A stretch of DNA of 11,858 nucleotides from Bacteroidetes bacterium QS_8_68_15 (GTDB taxonomy: Bacteria > Bacteroidota > Rhodothermia > Rhodothermales > Salinibacteraceae), in contig PXTR01000027.1 in assembly GCA_003023245.1 (NCBI GenBank), positions 2,524-14,381 on the forward strand, written 5' to 3'. Below the pieces are notes generated by a model, which did no database searches, was not told the DNA's origin, and saw only the letters and a program-made list of their open reading frames with translations. Below are positions 1 to 5,198 of the stretch, one piece after another (the stretch's first letter is position 1; every line of letters begins with the position of its first letter). Made by a program: the position numbers and the translations under genes.

Positions 1-102
1 GAGGGACGCAGTCGAGGAACGCATGGGCAAGGGGGGAGCACGGTAAGCGAGAAGTCACTCTCCCCTCGCTGCTACGGCGAGTTTGCAAGGGAGAAAGCGG
101 AC
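1..102. repeat. 102-bp perfect direct repeat, copy 1
   Basis: Bases 1-102 are identical to bases 472-573, an offset of 471 bp; the match stops at 103 (a versus g at 574). The copy begins at the first base of the window, so the true repeat may extend further left. Copy 2 has a sensible context, lying between the start of a minus-strand secreted-protein gene and the MFS gene. Copy 1 therefore looks like the misplaced or duplicated one. Confidence 0.95.
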
Positions 103-495
103 ACTGTGAAGCATAACGCGCACGAGGCTGCGACGCAAGCCGCTTCGACGCCGCATCCATTCCCCGACCGCTTTCGTTCCCCGTCCGATCGCGGCGACGA
201 GGCGGCCGCGCATGAGGAAGCGGGCGGTGGAGGAAAGAGAATGAGAAGGGGCGGATTTGCACGTCCGGGGGGCGGAGGTTTTGTGAAAAAAGCCGCTGTT
301 GAGGTCCGCGCCGGCGGCGTTGACGAGCGGCTGCACGTAGCGCCGACCGTATTCTTCGCCGACGTCGTCGAGCGCGCCGGCGAGGCCGTCGTCAGCGTCT
401 TCCTGCGCGTGCGCCGGCGATCCGGAAAAGGCGAGCGCCCCGGCGAGGAGCAGGGCGAATGCGAGCGGGCAGAGGGACGCAGTCGAGGAACGCAT
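55..495 (-). pseudogene. Broken gene for a secreted protein (N-terminus intact, remainder lost)
   Basis: The minus-strand frame starts at ATG 495; a TTG at 501 is in frame but less likely. Residues 1-31 are a clear Sec signal peptide: basic start, hydrophobic core LAFALLLAGALAF, and an AHAQ cleavage region. Residues 34-72 look like a genuine mature N-terminus with the pattern DDVGEEYGRRYVQPLVNAAG followed by ADLNSGFFHK. From memory this resembles the start of the DUF6588-type family of Bacteroidota, a low-confidence assignment. After about residue 72 (near base 279) the frame becomes Arg/Ser-rich with no recognisable fold, and it runs into repeat copy 1, where it stops at 55. No other minus-strand frame gives a convincing continuation. 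I read it as a truncated gene or an assembly chimera; the protein would have been periplasmic or outer-membrane. Confidence 0.5.
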
Positions 496-573
496 GGGCA
501 AGGGGGGAGCACGGTAAGCGAGAAGTCACTCTCCCCTCGCTGCTACGGCGAGTTTGCAAGGGAGAAAGCGGAC
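472..573. repeat. 102-bp perfect direct repeat, copy 2
   Basis: Second copy of the repeat at 1-102. It covers the first codons of the minus-strand secreted-protein gene (start at 495) and most of the divergent spacer to the MFS transporter. Here the repeat sits in a normal divergent-promoter arrangement. Confidence 0.95.
530..565 (+). promoter_or_regulatory. Nested inverted repeat ahead of the MFS gene
   Basis: An outer pair TCTCCC (530-535) / GGGAGA (560-565) encloses an inner stem CTCGC (536-540) / GCGAG (548-552) with a 7-nt loop. It lies in the divergent spacer 24 nt before the MFS start and could be a leader hairpin or a protein-binding palindrome. It is also present in repeat copy 1 (59-94). 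No function can be assigned from sequence. Confidence 0.3.
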
Positions 574-588
574 GACGCCGAGGGCGGC

Positions 589-1737
589 GTGCTGGCGAAC
601 CGCAACGTCCAGATCGTGCTCCTGACGACGCTGGCGTCGGTGGTGGCCGTCAGCGGGGTGACGCCGGCGTTTCCGCGCATCGTGCGAGCGCTGGGGATCT
701 CGCAGCAACAGGTGGGCCTGCTGGTGACGACCTTCACCGTGCCGGGCGTGGTGCTGACGCCGGTCTTCGGTGCGCTGGCCGACCGCATCGGGCGCAAGGC
801 GGTGCTGGTGCCGTCGCTCTTCCTGTTCGCCGGGGCGGGGACGGCGTGCGCCTTCGTGCGCGAACCGTTCGAGGTGCTCCTGGCGCTGCGCGCGGTGCAG
901 GGCGTCGGCGGGGCGCCCATCGTGGCGCTGTGCGTGACGATCCTGAGCGACCTGTTCGAGGCGGGACCGCGCCGCACGGCGGCCATCGGCTACAACAGCG
1001 CTGCGCTCAACCTGGGCACGGCGGCGTACCCGTCGGTGGGCGGGGTGCTGGCGGCGGTCGCGTGGTACTGGCCGTTCGCCCTGGCGGCGGCGGCCGTGCC
1101 CGCCGGCCTGCTGGTACTCTTCGCGCTGAAGAATCCCGAGCCGTCGAACGAGGACACCGAGAGCGACCGCACCCTGCGCTCGGTGCTGCTGGGCGACCGC
1201 GAGGTGGCGGGGCTGCTGCTGGCCGACGCGCTGCTTTTCGTGCTGCTCTTTGGAAGCTACCTCACCTACCTGCCTGAACTGCTGAAGGAAACGTTTCAAG
1301 CCCGTTCGTCGGTAATCGGGCTGCTGGTCTCGTGCTCCTCGGCGTCTACGGCGCTGTGCGCTACGCAGGTCGAACGTCTCGCGCGCTACGTGCCGAAAGA
1401 GCGCCTCGTCGCGGCGGCGTTCTTCATCTCGGCCGGCGCGCTGGCGGCGATGCCGCACCTGCCGCGCCTCTGGATGGTGCCGGCGGCGGCGGTGGTCTTC
1501 GGCGCCGGGCCGGGCATCGCCATTACCGCCGTCATCGCGCTGTTGACCGAGCGGGTCCCGGTTGCCTTCCGCGCGACCATTCTGGCCGCCAACTCGACGG
1601 CCATTCGCGCCGGCCAGACCGCGGGCCCGCTGCTGATGGGCGTCGTCATCGCGGCGGCCGGCACGGCAGCGGTGTTCTACGCGGGCGCCGCGGTGGGCGT
1701 GCTGGCGGGGCTGGCTGCGTGGGCGGGGTTGGAGTGA
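589..1737 (+). CDS. MFS transporter, 12-TM drug/metabolite efflux type
   Basis: This encodes a 382-residue inner-membrane protein of the major facilitator superfamily, probably a proton-driven efflux pump. The family signature between helices 2 and 3 is clear: GALADRIGRK at residues 61-70 (motif A, G-x-L-A-D-R-x-G-R-K). Hydrophobic segments run to the end, with a short hydrophilic loop near residues 182-200 (PEPSNEDTESDR) separating the two six-helix halves. Total length fits the 380-400 residues usual for DHA1-type members. The open frame extends back to 106, but that part is repeat and antisense to the signal-peptide gene. GTG at 589 is the first plausible start and has GAGGG at 580-584 (short spacing). 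The substrate cannot be inferred. It is divergent from the broken secreted-protein gene, and a GATGGGC/GATTTTC heptamer array follows 18 bp after its stop. Confidence 0.88.
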   Translation: MLANRNVQIVLLTTLASVVAVSGVTPAFPRIVRALGISQQQVGLLVTTFTVPGVVLTPVFGALADRIGRKAVLVPSLFLFAGAGTACAFVREPFEVLLALRAVQGVGGAPIVALCVTILSDLFEAGPRRTAAIGYNSAALNLGTAAYPSVGGVLAAVAWYWPFALAAAAVPAGLLVLFALKNPEPSNEDTESDRTLRSVLLGDREVAGLLLADALLFVLLFGSYLTYLPELLKETFQARSSVIGLLVSCSSASTALCATQVERLARYVPKERLVAAAFFISAGALAAMPHLPRLWMVPAAAVVFGAGPGIAITAVIALLTERVPVAFRATILAANSTAIRAGQTAGPLLMGVVIAAAGTAAVFYAGAAVGVLAGLAAWAGLE

Positions 1738-1755
1738 GGATTCGAAGGTCGGGTC

Positions 1756-1790
1756 GATGGGCGATTTTCGATGGGCGATTTTCGATTGAG
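1756..1790 (+). repeat. Heptamer array, GATGGGC/GATTTTC family
   Basis: Five consecutive 7-bp units: GATGGGC, GATTTTC, GATGGGC, GATTTTC, GATTGAG; that is, a perfect 14-bp unit twice plus one variant. It begins 18 bp after the MFS stop codon and reads in the G/T-rich form on the sense strand, like the arrays found 3' of other genes here. Confidence 0.85.
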
Positions 1791-1898
1791 GGCCGGGCGG
1801 AGAAGGAATTGCTCTTCGTCCTTCCACCCCCCTCCAGCGATCTGAGATCGTCGCGCAGCTGTTCGCGGGCCTCCTCGCGTTCGGAGCGCGTCCCGTCA

Positions 1899-1927
1899 TT
1901 GCTTTTCCCGCCGCGCTCATGTATGCT
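1899..1927 (+). promoter_or_regulatory. Candidate sigma70-like promoter for porQ
   Basis: TTGCTT at 1899-1904, a 17-bp spacer, then TATGCT at 1922-1927 (overlapping TATAAC at 1927-1932). Transcription would begin near 1934, about 60 nt before the porQ ATG. The same -35 hexamer with the same spacing occurs before the small lipoprotein gene (10230-10258). Confidence 0.4.
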
Positions 1928-1934
1928 ATAACCG

Positions 1935-1961
1935 GCCGCTTCCGCCGTTTTTCGAAGCGGC
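1935..1961 (+). promoter_or_regulatory. 5' leader hairpin of porQ
   Basis: A perfect 8-bp stem, GCCGCTTC (1935-1942) with GAAGCGGC (1954-1961), and an 11-nt loop. It falls at or next to the predicted transcript start and is followed by GTCGTCTTTT. It may be a 5' stabilising hairpin or a weak terminator/attenuator; the T run is short. Confidence 0.4.
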
Positions 1962-1996
1962 GTCGTCTTTTCTCGCGCTGTCTTTCGCCGGTCGTC

Positions 1997-2998
1997 ATGA
2001 CCCGTCTTCGTTCGGGAAGCTTGCCGTTGCTGCTGCTGTTCGCGCTTGCAGCGACGTTCGTCGTCTTTCCGGCTCGCGCCCAGCACAGCGGCGCGCTCGG
2101 TTCGTTCAATGTGTTCAAGATGGACGCCTCCACGTGCGCAGCGGCGATGGGCGGAACCTTCGCGGCGGTGCCCGACGGCGGCGACGCGGGGGCTGTTTTT
2201 TACCACCCGGCGCTGCCGAACGAGCGGTCGCACAATGCGCTTTCGGCCAACTACCTGAATCACCTGAACGGCATCAACGCCGGCTTTCTGGCGTACGGAC
2301 GCAGCGTAGAGGGCGTCGGCACAGCCAGCGCGGGCGTGCGCTTTTTTAGCTATGGCAACCTGGAAGGGCGCGACGCGCAGGGCTACGAGACGGGCGACTT
2401 CGGCGCGTCGGACGTGGCGCTGACGCTGGGCCTCTCGCGCGAACTGACCGAGCGCCTCCGCGTCGGCACCAACGTGCACGCCGTCTACGGCTCCATCGAG
2501 AGCAGCAGCGCGACGGCGCTGGCGACGGATCTGGGCCTGGCCTATCGCCTCGCCGCGCAGCAGCTCACGCTGAGCGCATCGCTCAACCAGTGGGGCGCGG
2601 TGCTCGACCCCTACGCCGGCGACGAGGGCACCGAGCTGCCGATGGATTTGCGCCTGGGCGTCTCGAAGAAGCTGGCGCACCTGCCGTTGCGCCTCTCGGC
2701 GACGGGCTTCAACTTGCTCGACCTGGGGCAGGGCCCCGACGGAGCGTCTTCGTTCGACCAGGTGGCGCGCCACCTCGCGCTGGGCGCGGAACTGACGCCC
2801 ATCGAGGTGTTGGCGCTGCGTGTGGGCTACAGCCACCGCCGCCAGGAGGAACTCGCCACTGGCGACAGCCGCGTCGACCCGGCGGGGCTGAGCGCCGGCT
2901 TCGGCCTCGCGATCAGCCCGGTGAGTGTGGACTACGCCTTCAGTTCGTGGTCGGCCCTCGGCGGGCTGCACCAGTTCGGCCTGCGGGTGCAGTTGTAG
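1997..2998 (+). CDS. porQ: Type IX secretion system protein PorQ
   Basis: This is an outer-membrane-associated beta-barrel protein of 333 residues in the PorQ family, a component of the type IX secretion system that exports proteins with C-terminal sorting domains in Bacteroidota and relatives. ATG 1997 is chosen over the upstream in-frame ATG 1919 because it is followed at once by a signal peptide (MTRLRSG, then LPLLLLFALAATFVVF, then PARAQ). The family pattern follows: an ALGSFNVFKMDASTCAAAMG-like opening, FYHPALPN, NYLNHLNGINAGFLAYGR, GDFGASD, then GVSKKLAHLPLRLS and a final run of alternating beta strands. These match what I remember of PorQ. The protein ends in an aliphatic strand (GLRVQL), as barrels do. 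The gene stands alone with its own candidate promoter; tsaB begins about 100 bp downstream. Other T9SS genes are not in the window. Confidence 0.85.
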   Translation: MTRLRSGSLPLLLLFALAATFVVFPARAQHSGALGSFNVFKMDASTCAAAMGGTFAAVPDGGDAGAVFYHPALPNERSHNALSANYLNHLNGINAGFLAYGRSVEGVGTASAGVRFFSYGNLEGRDAQGYETGDFGASDVALTLGLSRELTERLRVGTNVHAVYGSIESSSATALATDLGLAYRLAAQQLTLSASLNQWGAVLDPYAGDEGTELPMDLRLGVSKKLAHLPLRLSATGFNLLDLGQGPDGASSFDQVARHLALGAELTPIEVLALRVGYSHRRQEELATGDSRVDPAGLSAGFGLAISPVSVDYAFSSWSALGGLHQFGLRVQL

Positions 2999-3078
2999 GG
3001 TGCCTGCGGCGCGGTTTCGCCCCAGGAGCACTTCCTCACTCCGTTCAGGGCGCGGGTTTGGAGTTTCGGGTCGTTCTC

Positions 3079-3106
3079 ATCACGCATCACGAATCACGCA
3101 TCACGA
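3079..3106 (+). repeat. Heptamer array, ATCACGC family, before tsaB
   Basis: Two perfect 14-bp units (3079-3092 and 3093-3106), each made of the heptamers ATCACGC and ATCACGA. The sense strand of tsaB carries the C/A form, as at the 5' ends of accD and the deacetylase gene. The last bases overlap the likely initiation site of tsaB. Confidence 0.9.
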
Positions 3107-3861
3107 ACTCCGCTTCTCCGCTGCTTTTAGCGCTGACGACGGCGACAGACGCCTGTGGGGGGGCCGTGCACGCCGGCGGGGCCTTGCGCGTCGAGCTGAC
3201 GCTGCACCGCCCGCGTCGCCACTCCGAGCGCCTCGCGCCGCTCATCCGCGACGCGCTGAGGCACGCGGGCGATGCCCTCGATGCGGATGATCTCGACGCG
3301 GTGGCGCTGGCGGCGGGGCCCGGCTCGTACACGGGGCTGCGCATCGGGGCGAGTACGGCGAAGGGCCTCTGCGCCGCGACGGGGGCCGCGCTGGTGCCCG
3401 TGCCGACGCTCGAAGCGCTGGCTGAGGCGCACCGGGGCCGCGCTGCACCGGGGGACGTGCTCGGGGCCGTGCTGCGCTCGCGGCGCGGGGAGGTCTACGC
3501 CGCGGCCTTCCGCTGCACGGACGACGACAGGGCGCTCGCGCCGGTCTTCGAAGCGGCGGCGCTCGAAACAGACGAGGCCGCGCGGCGCTTCGAGGATCTG
3601 TTGCGCGGCGAGGCGAGCGCGCCCGGCGACGCCGCGACGTGGCTGTTGGGGTCCGGCGCGGAACGTGTAGTCGAGGCGCTGCCCGATGACGTGGAGGCGT
3701 TTCGCCTGTGCGAGGAGGCGTTTCCCTCTGCCGCCGCGGTCGCACGCTGCGGGGCCGCTCGTTTCGCCGCCGGGACCGTCGCGGACGCCGCCGCGTTCGA
3801 GCCGCGTTACCTCAAAGACGTTCACGCCACGCCGCGCCCCGCCGGCGCGGCCTTCGAGTGA
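3103..3861 (+). CDS. tsaB: tRNA t6A biosynthesis protein TsaB (start codon abnormal)
   Basis: TsaB is the ASKHA-fold partner of TsaD in the complex that transfers threonylcarbamoyl to A37 of ANN-decoding tRNAs. Diagnostic features are the N-terminal strand LLLALTTATDAC (usually LAIDTAT; the Asp is Thr here), GPGSYTGLRIG at about residues 72-82, SRRGEVYAAAF where family members have ARRGEVY, and the C-terminal EPRYLKD. About 252 residues is close to the usual 220-240. The expected start, a few residues before LLLAL, falls on ACG (3103-3105) at the end of a heptamer array; an ATG there would give a normal N-terminus. The only canonical in-frame start close by is TTG 3058, which would translate the array itself. 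I place the start at 3103 by homology; this may be a sequencing error or non-AUG initiation. It stands 104 bp after porQ and 180 bp before accD. Confidence 0.85.
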   Translation, partial: TNSASPLLLALTTATDACGGAVHAGGALRVELTLHRPRRHSERLAPLIRDALRHAGDALDADDLDAVALAAGPGSYTGLRIGASTAKGLCAATGAALVPVPTLEALAEAHRGRAAPGDVLGAVLRSRRGEVYAAAFRCTDDDRALAPVFEAAALETDEAARRFEDLLRGEASAPGDAATWLLGSGAERVVEALPDDVEAFRLCEEAFPSAAAVARCGAARFAAGTVADAAAFEPRYLKDVHATPRPAGAAFE

Positions 3862-4008
3862 GGCGCATCGCGCATTTCGCAAGGCTGCACCGCGGGGGCC
3901 CTTCGACCCCCTGCCTGACCTACGGATGCTAAACGAGAGCCGCAGTGTCGACGCTCGCTGAACGACTTTGTCAGTAGCACCGAGGTGCGAGCGATTCGAT
4001 CGACTGTC

Positions 4009-4041
4009 ATCACGCAATACGCATCACGCAATACGCATCAC
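4009..4041 (+). repeat. Heptamer array, ATCACGC/AATACGC family, touching the accD start
   Basis: Units ATCACGC, AATACGC, ATCACGC, AATACGC, ATCAC run directly into the accD ATG at 4042, leaving no room for a Shine-Dalgarno site. With the preceding C, bases 4008-4041 are identical to 4967-5000 (34 bp), so direct copies flank accD. Confidence 0.93.
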
Positions 4042-4896
4042 ATGAGCTGGTTCAAACGCAAGAGAGCGGGCATCCGCACCACGCGCCGCGAGCAAAACAG
4101 CGTGCCGGAGGGGCAGTGGGTCAAATGCCCGGAGTGCAAGGAGATCATCAACCGGCGCAAACTGAAAGACCATTTGCTGGTATGCCCGACGTGCGACTAC
4201 CACTTTCGCCTCAATAGCGAAGACTACTTCAACCTGCTGCTGGGCGACGGCCGGTACGAGCTGCACGACGAGGACCTGCACTCCGTCGACGCGCTGGAGT
4301 TTACCGACCGCAAGCCCTACGATGAGCGCCTCGCCTCCGCTCGCGAGGACACCGGCCAGCACGAAGCCGCTCGCGCCGCCACCGGCGAGCTGGGGTGCCA
4401 CCGCGTCTCCGTCGCCGCGCTGGACTTTTCCTTCATCGGCGGCTCGATGGGGTCGGTTGTCGGAGAAGTCGTCACGCGTGCCATCAAGCGCGCCTGCGTC
4501 GAGGAGCGTCCGCTCATCATCATCTCCCAGAGCGGCGGCGCGCGCATGATGGAGGGGGCGCTGAGCCTCATGCAGATGGCCAAGACGAGCGCGCACCTGG
4601 CTCAGCTGTCCGAACAAGGACTGCCGTTTCTTTCGCTCATGACGCACCCCACCACCGGCGGCGTCACCGCGTCGTTCGCCATGCTCGGGGACGTAAACCT
4701 TGCCGAGCCAAACGCGCTGATCGGCTTCGCAGGACCGCGCGTGATCCGCGAGACGATCGGGTCGGATCTGCCGGAGGGCTTTCAGCGCGCGGAGTTTCTC
4801 AAGGAGCACGGTTTCCTCGATCGCATCGTCGAGCGCGGCGCGCTAAAAGGCGAGCTGGAGCACCTGCTGGACTTGCTGGTGGAGCGTGATTCGTGA
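4042..4896 (+). CDS. accD: Acetyl-CoA carboxylase carboxyltransferase subunit beta
   Basis: AccD with AccA forms the carboxyltransferase that moves the carboxyl group from biotin to acetyl-CoA, giving malonyl-CoA for fatty-acid synthesis in the cytoplasm. The 284-residue protein opens with the typical MSWFKRKRAG and a four-cysteine zinc ribbon, Cys29-x2-Cys32-x15-Cys48-x2-Cys51 (CPEC...CPTC). The crotonase-like domain follows, with FIGGSMGSVVGE, SQSGGARMMEG, THPTTGGVTASFAMLGD and GFAGPRVIRETI, all standard AccD blocks; the C-terminus is complete. ATG 4042 is chosen over the upstream in-frame ATG 3985 because the intervening residues are translated repeat. The stop TGA lies inside another heptamer array, so the last codons (CGT GAT TCG TGA) are array sequence. 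In the 180-bp gap after tsaB I see only a weak GC hairpin near 3892-3911 and the array. Confidence 0.95.
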   Translation: MSWFKRKRAGIRTTRREQNSVPEGQWVKCPECKEIINRRKLKDHLLVCPTCDYHFRLNSEDYFNLLLGDGRYELHDEDLHSVDALEFTDRKPYDERLASAREDTGQHEAARAATGELGCHRVSVAALDFSFIGGSMGSVVGEVVTRAIKRACVEERPLIIISQSGGARMMEGALSLMQMAKTSAHLAQLSEQGLPFLSLMTHPTTGGVTASFAMLGDVNLAEPNALIGFAGPRVIRETIGSDLPEGFQRAEFLKEHGFLDRIVERGALKGELEHLLDLLVERDS

Positions 4897-4932
4897 TGCG
4901 TGACGAGTGATGCGTGACGAGTGATGCGTGAG
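4884..4932 (+). repeat. Heptamer array, GTGATGC family, 3' end of accD
   Basis: Seven heptamers in register: GCGTGAT, TCGTGAT, GCGTGAC, GAGTGAT, GCGTGAC, GAGTGAT, GCGTGAG. It starts inside accD and supplies its stop codon (4894-4896). It is the reverse-complement form of the array in front of accD and forms the left arm of the hairpin 4893-5000. Confidence 0.93.
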
Positions 4933-5000
4933 GGTGCTCTCTACGGCCGTTTCTGCTGTCCTCACGCATCACGCAATACGCATCACGCAATACGCATCAC
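4893..5000. terminator. Long imperfect hairpin between convergent accD and TPR genes
   Basis: The arm 4893-4932 pairs with 4961-5000 across a 28-nt spacer, matching at 32 of 40 positions. The 9-base blocks GTGATGCGT pair perfectly; the mismatches fall only in the two 5-base blocks (GACGA on the left, ATTGC on the reverse complement of the right). There is no T tract, so this is a plausible bidirectional 3'-end structure rather than a classical intrinsic terminator. The rest of the roughly 300-bp gap to 5198 holds the TCGTTGG arrays and a short minus-strand hydrophobic frame (4997-5080). Confidence 0.55.
4961..5000 (-). repeat. Heptamer array, ATCACGC/AATACGC family, 3' side of the TPR gene
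   Basis: Units on the + strand: CTCACGC, ATCACGC, AATACGC, ATCACGC, AATACGC, ATCAC. Bases 4967-5000 are identical to 4008-4041. Read on the sense strand of the minus-strand TPR gene it is the G/T form (GTGATGC), matching the rule for 3' arrays. Confidence 0.93.
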
Positions 5001-5091
5001 CACGGCCGCCACGCGACGAAGCTGAAAAACGCCTGCAAGCCCAGCAGCATCAGGCGGTAGCAGAATGGCCGCGAAGTCGTTGAGCGCGCTT

Positions 5092-5119
5092 TCGTTGGTC
5101 GTTGGTCGTTGTTCGTTTT
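5092..5119 (+). repeat. Heptamer array, TCGTTGG family (left arm)
   Basis: Four heptamers: TCGTTGG, TCGTTGG, TCGTTGT, TCGTTTT, followed by CGTTC. TCGTTGTTCGT (5106-5116) is perfectly complementary to ACGAACAACGA (5150-5160), giving an 11-bp stem with a 33-nt loop between accD and the TPR gene. Confidence 0.85.
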
Positions 5120-5149
5120 CGTTCAGCAGACGCAGCTGCCAATCGAGAC

Positions 5150-5163
5150 ACGAACAACGAACC
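5150..5163 (-). repeat. Short heptamer array, ACGAACA/ACGAACC (right arm)
   Basis: Two clear heptamers, ACGAACA and ACGAACC, are the complement of the TCGTTGT units at 5092-5119. Degenerate relatives ACGACCC and ACGAAAT continue at 5183-5196, up to the TPR gene stop codon. On the TPR gene's sense strand this is the G/T form, again on its 3' side. Confidence 0.6.
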
Positions 5164-5198
5164 CGTGAGCGATAGCGAACGGACGACCCACGAAATAC

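Noticed and set aside
1838..1850. Palindrome CGATCTGAGATCG upstream of porQ
   Set aside because: A single 13-bp near-palindrome over 45 bp upstream of the predicted -35 with no second copy; too common to call an operator.
1790..1918. Minus-strand stretch reading RSEREEAREQLRDDLRSLEG, possibly a small charged gene
   Set aside because: It has no start codon in that frame, runs into the heptamer array, and overlaps the porQ promoter region. It is coiled-coil-like by chance composition as far as I can tell.
526..2133. Long minus-strand open frame antisense to the MFS gene (and similar ones at 1646-3031 and 5962-8460)
   Set aside because: Arg/Ala/Gln-rich translations without domains, lying opposite genes with clear families. 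Long antisense frames are expected at this GC content.
2590..3861. The long open frame that joins a porQ-overlapping stretch to tsaB as one fusion protein
   Set aside because: The first 150 or so codons are an off-frame reading of porQ, whose own frame has a signal peptide and family motifs. Only the part from about 3103 resembles TsaB.
3892..3911. GGGGG/CCCCC hairpin after tsaB as a terminator
   Set aside because: Only 5 bp of stem and no T tract on either strand.
4009..5000. CRISPR array from the repeated ATCACGCAATACGC units
   Set aside because: The units are contiguous 7/14-bp repeats without unique 30-40-bp spacers, and no cas genes are present.
4008..5000. Insertion sequence or transposon bounded by the 34-bp copies around accD
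   Set aside because: The enclosed gene is a housekeeping accD with host-like composition. There is no transposase and no target-site duplication, and the same motif appears at several other gene borders.
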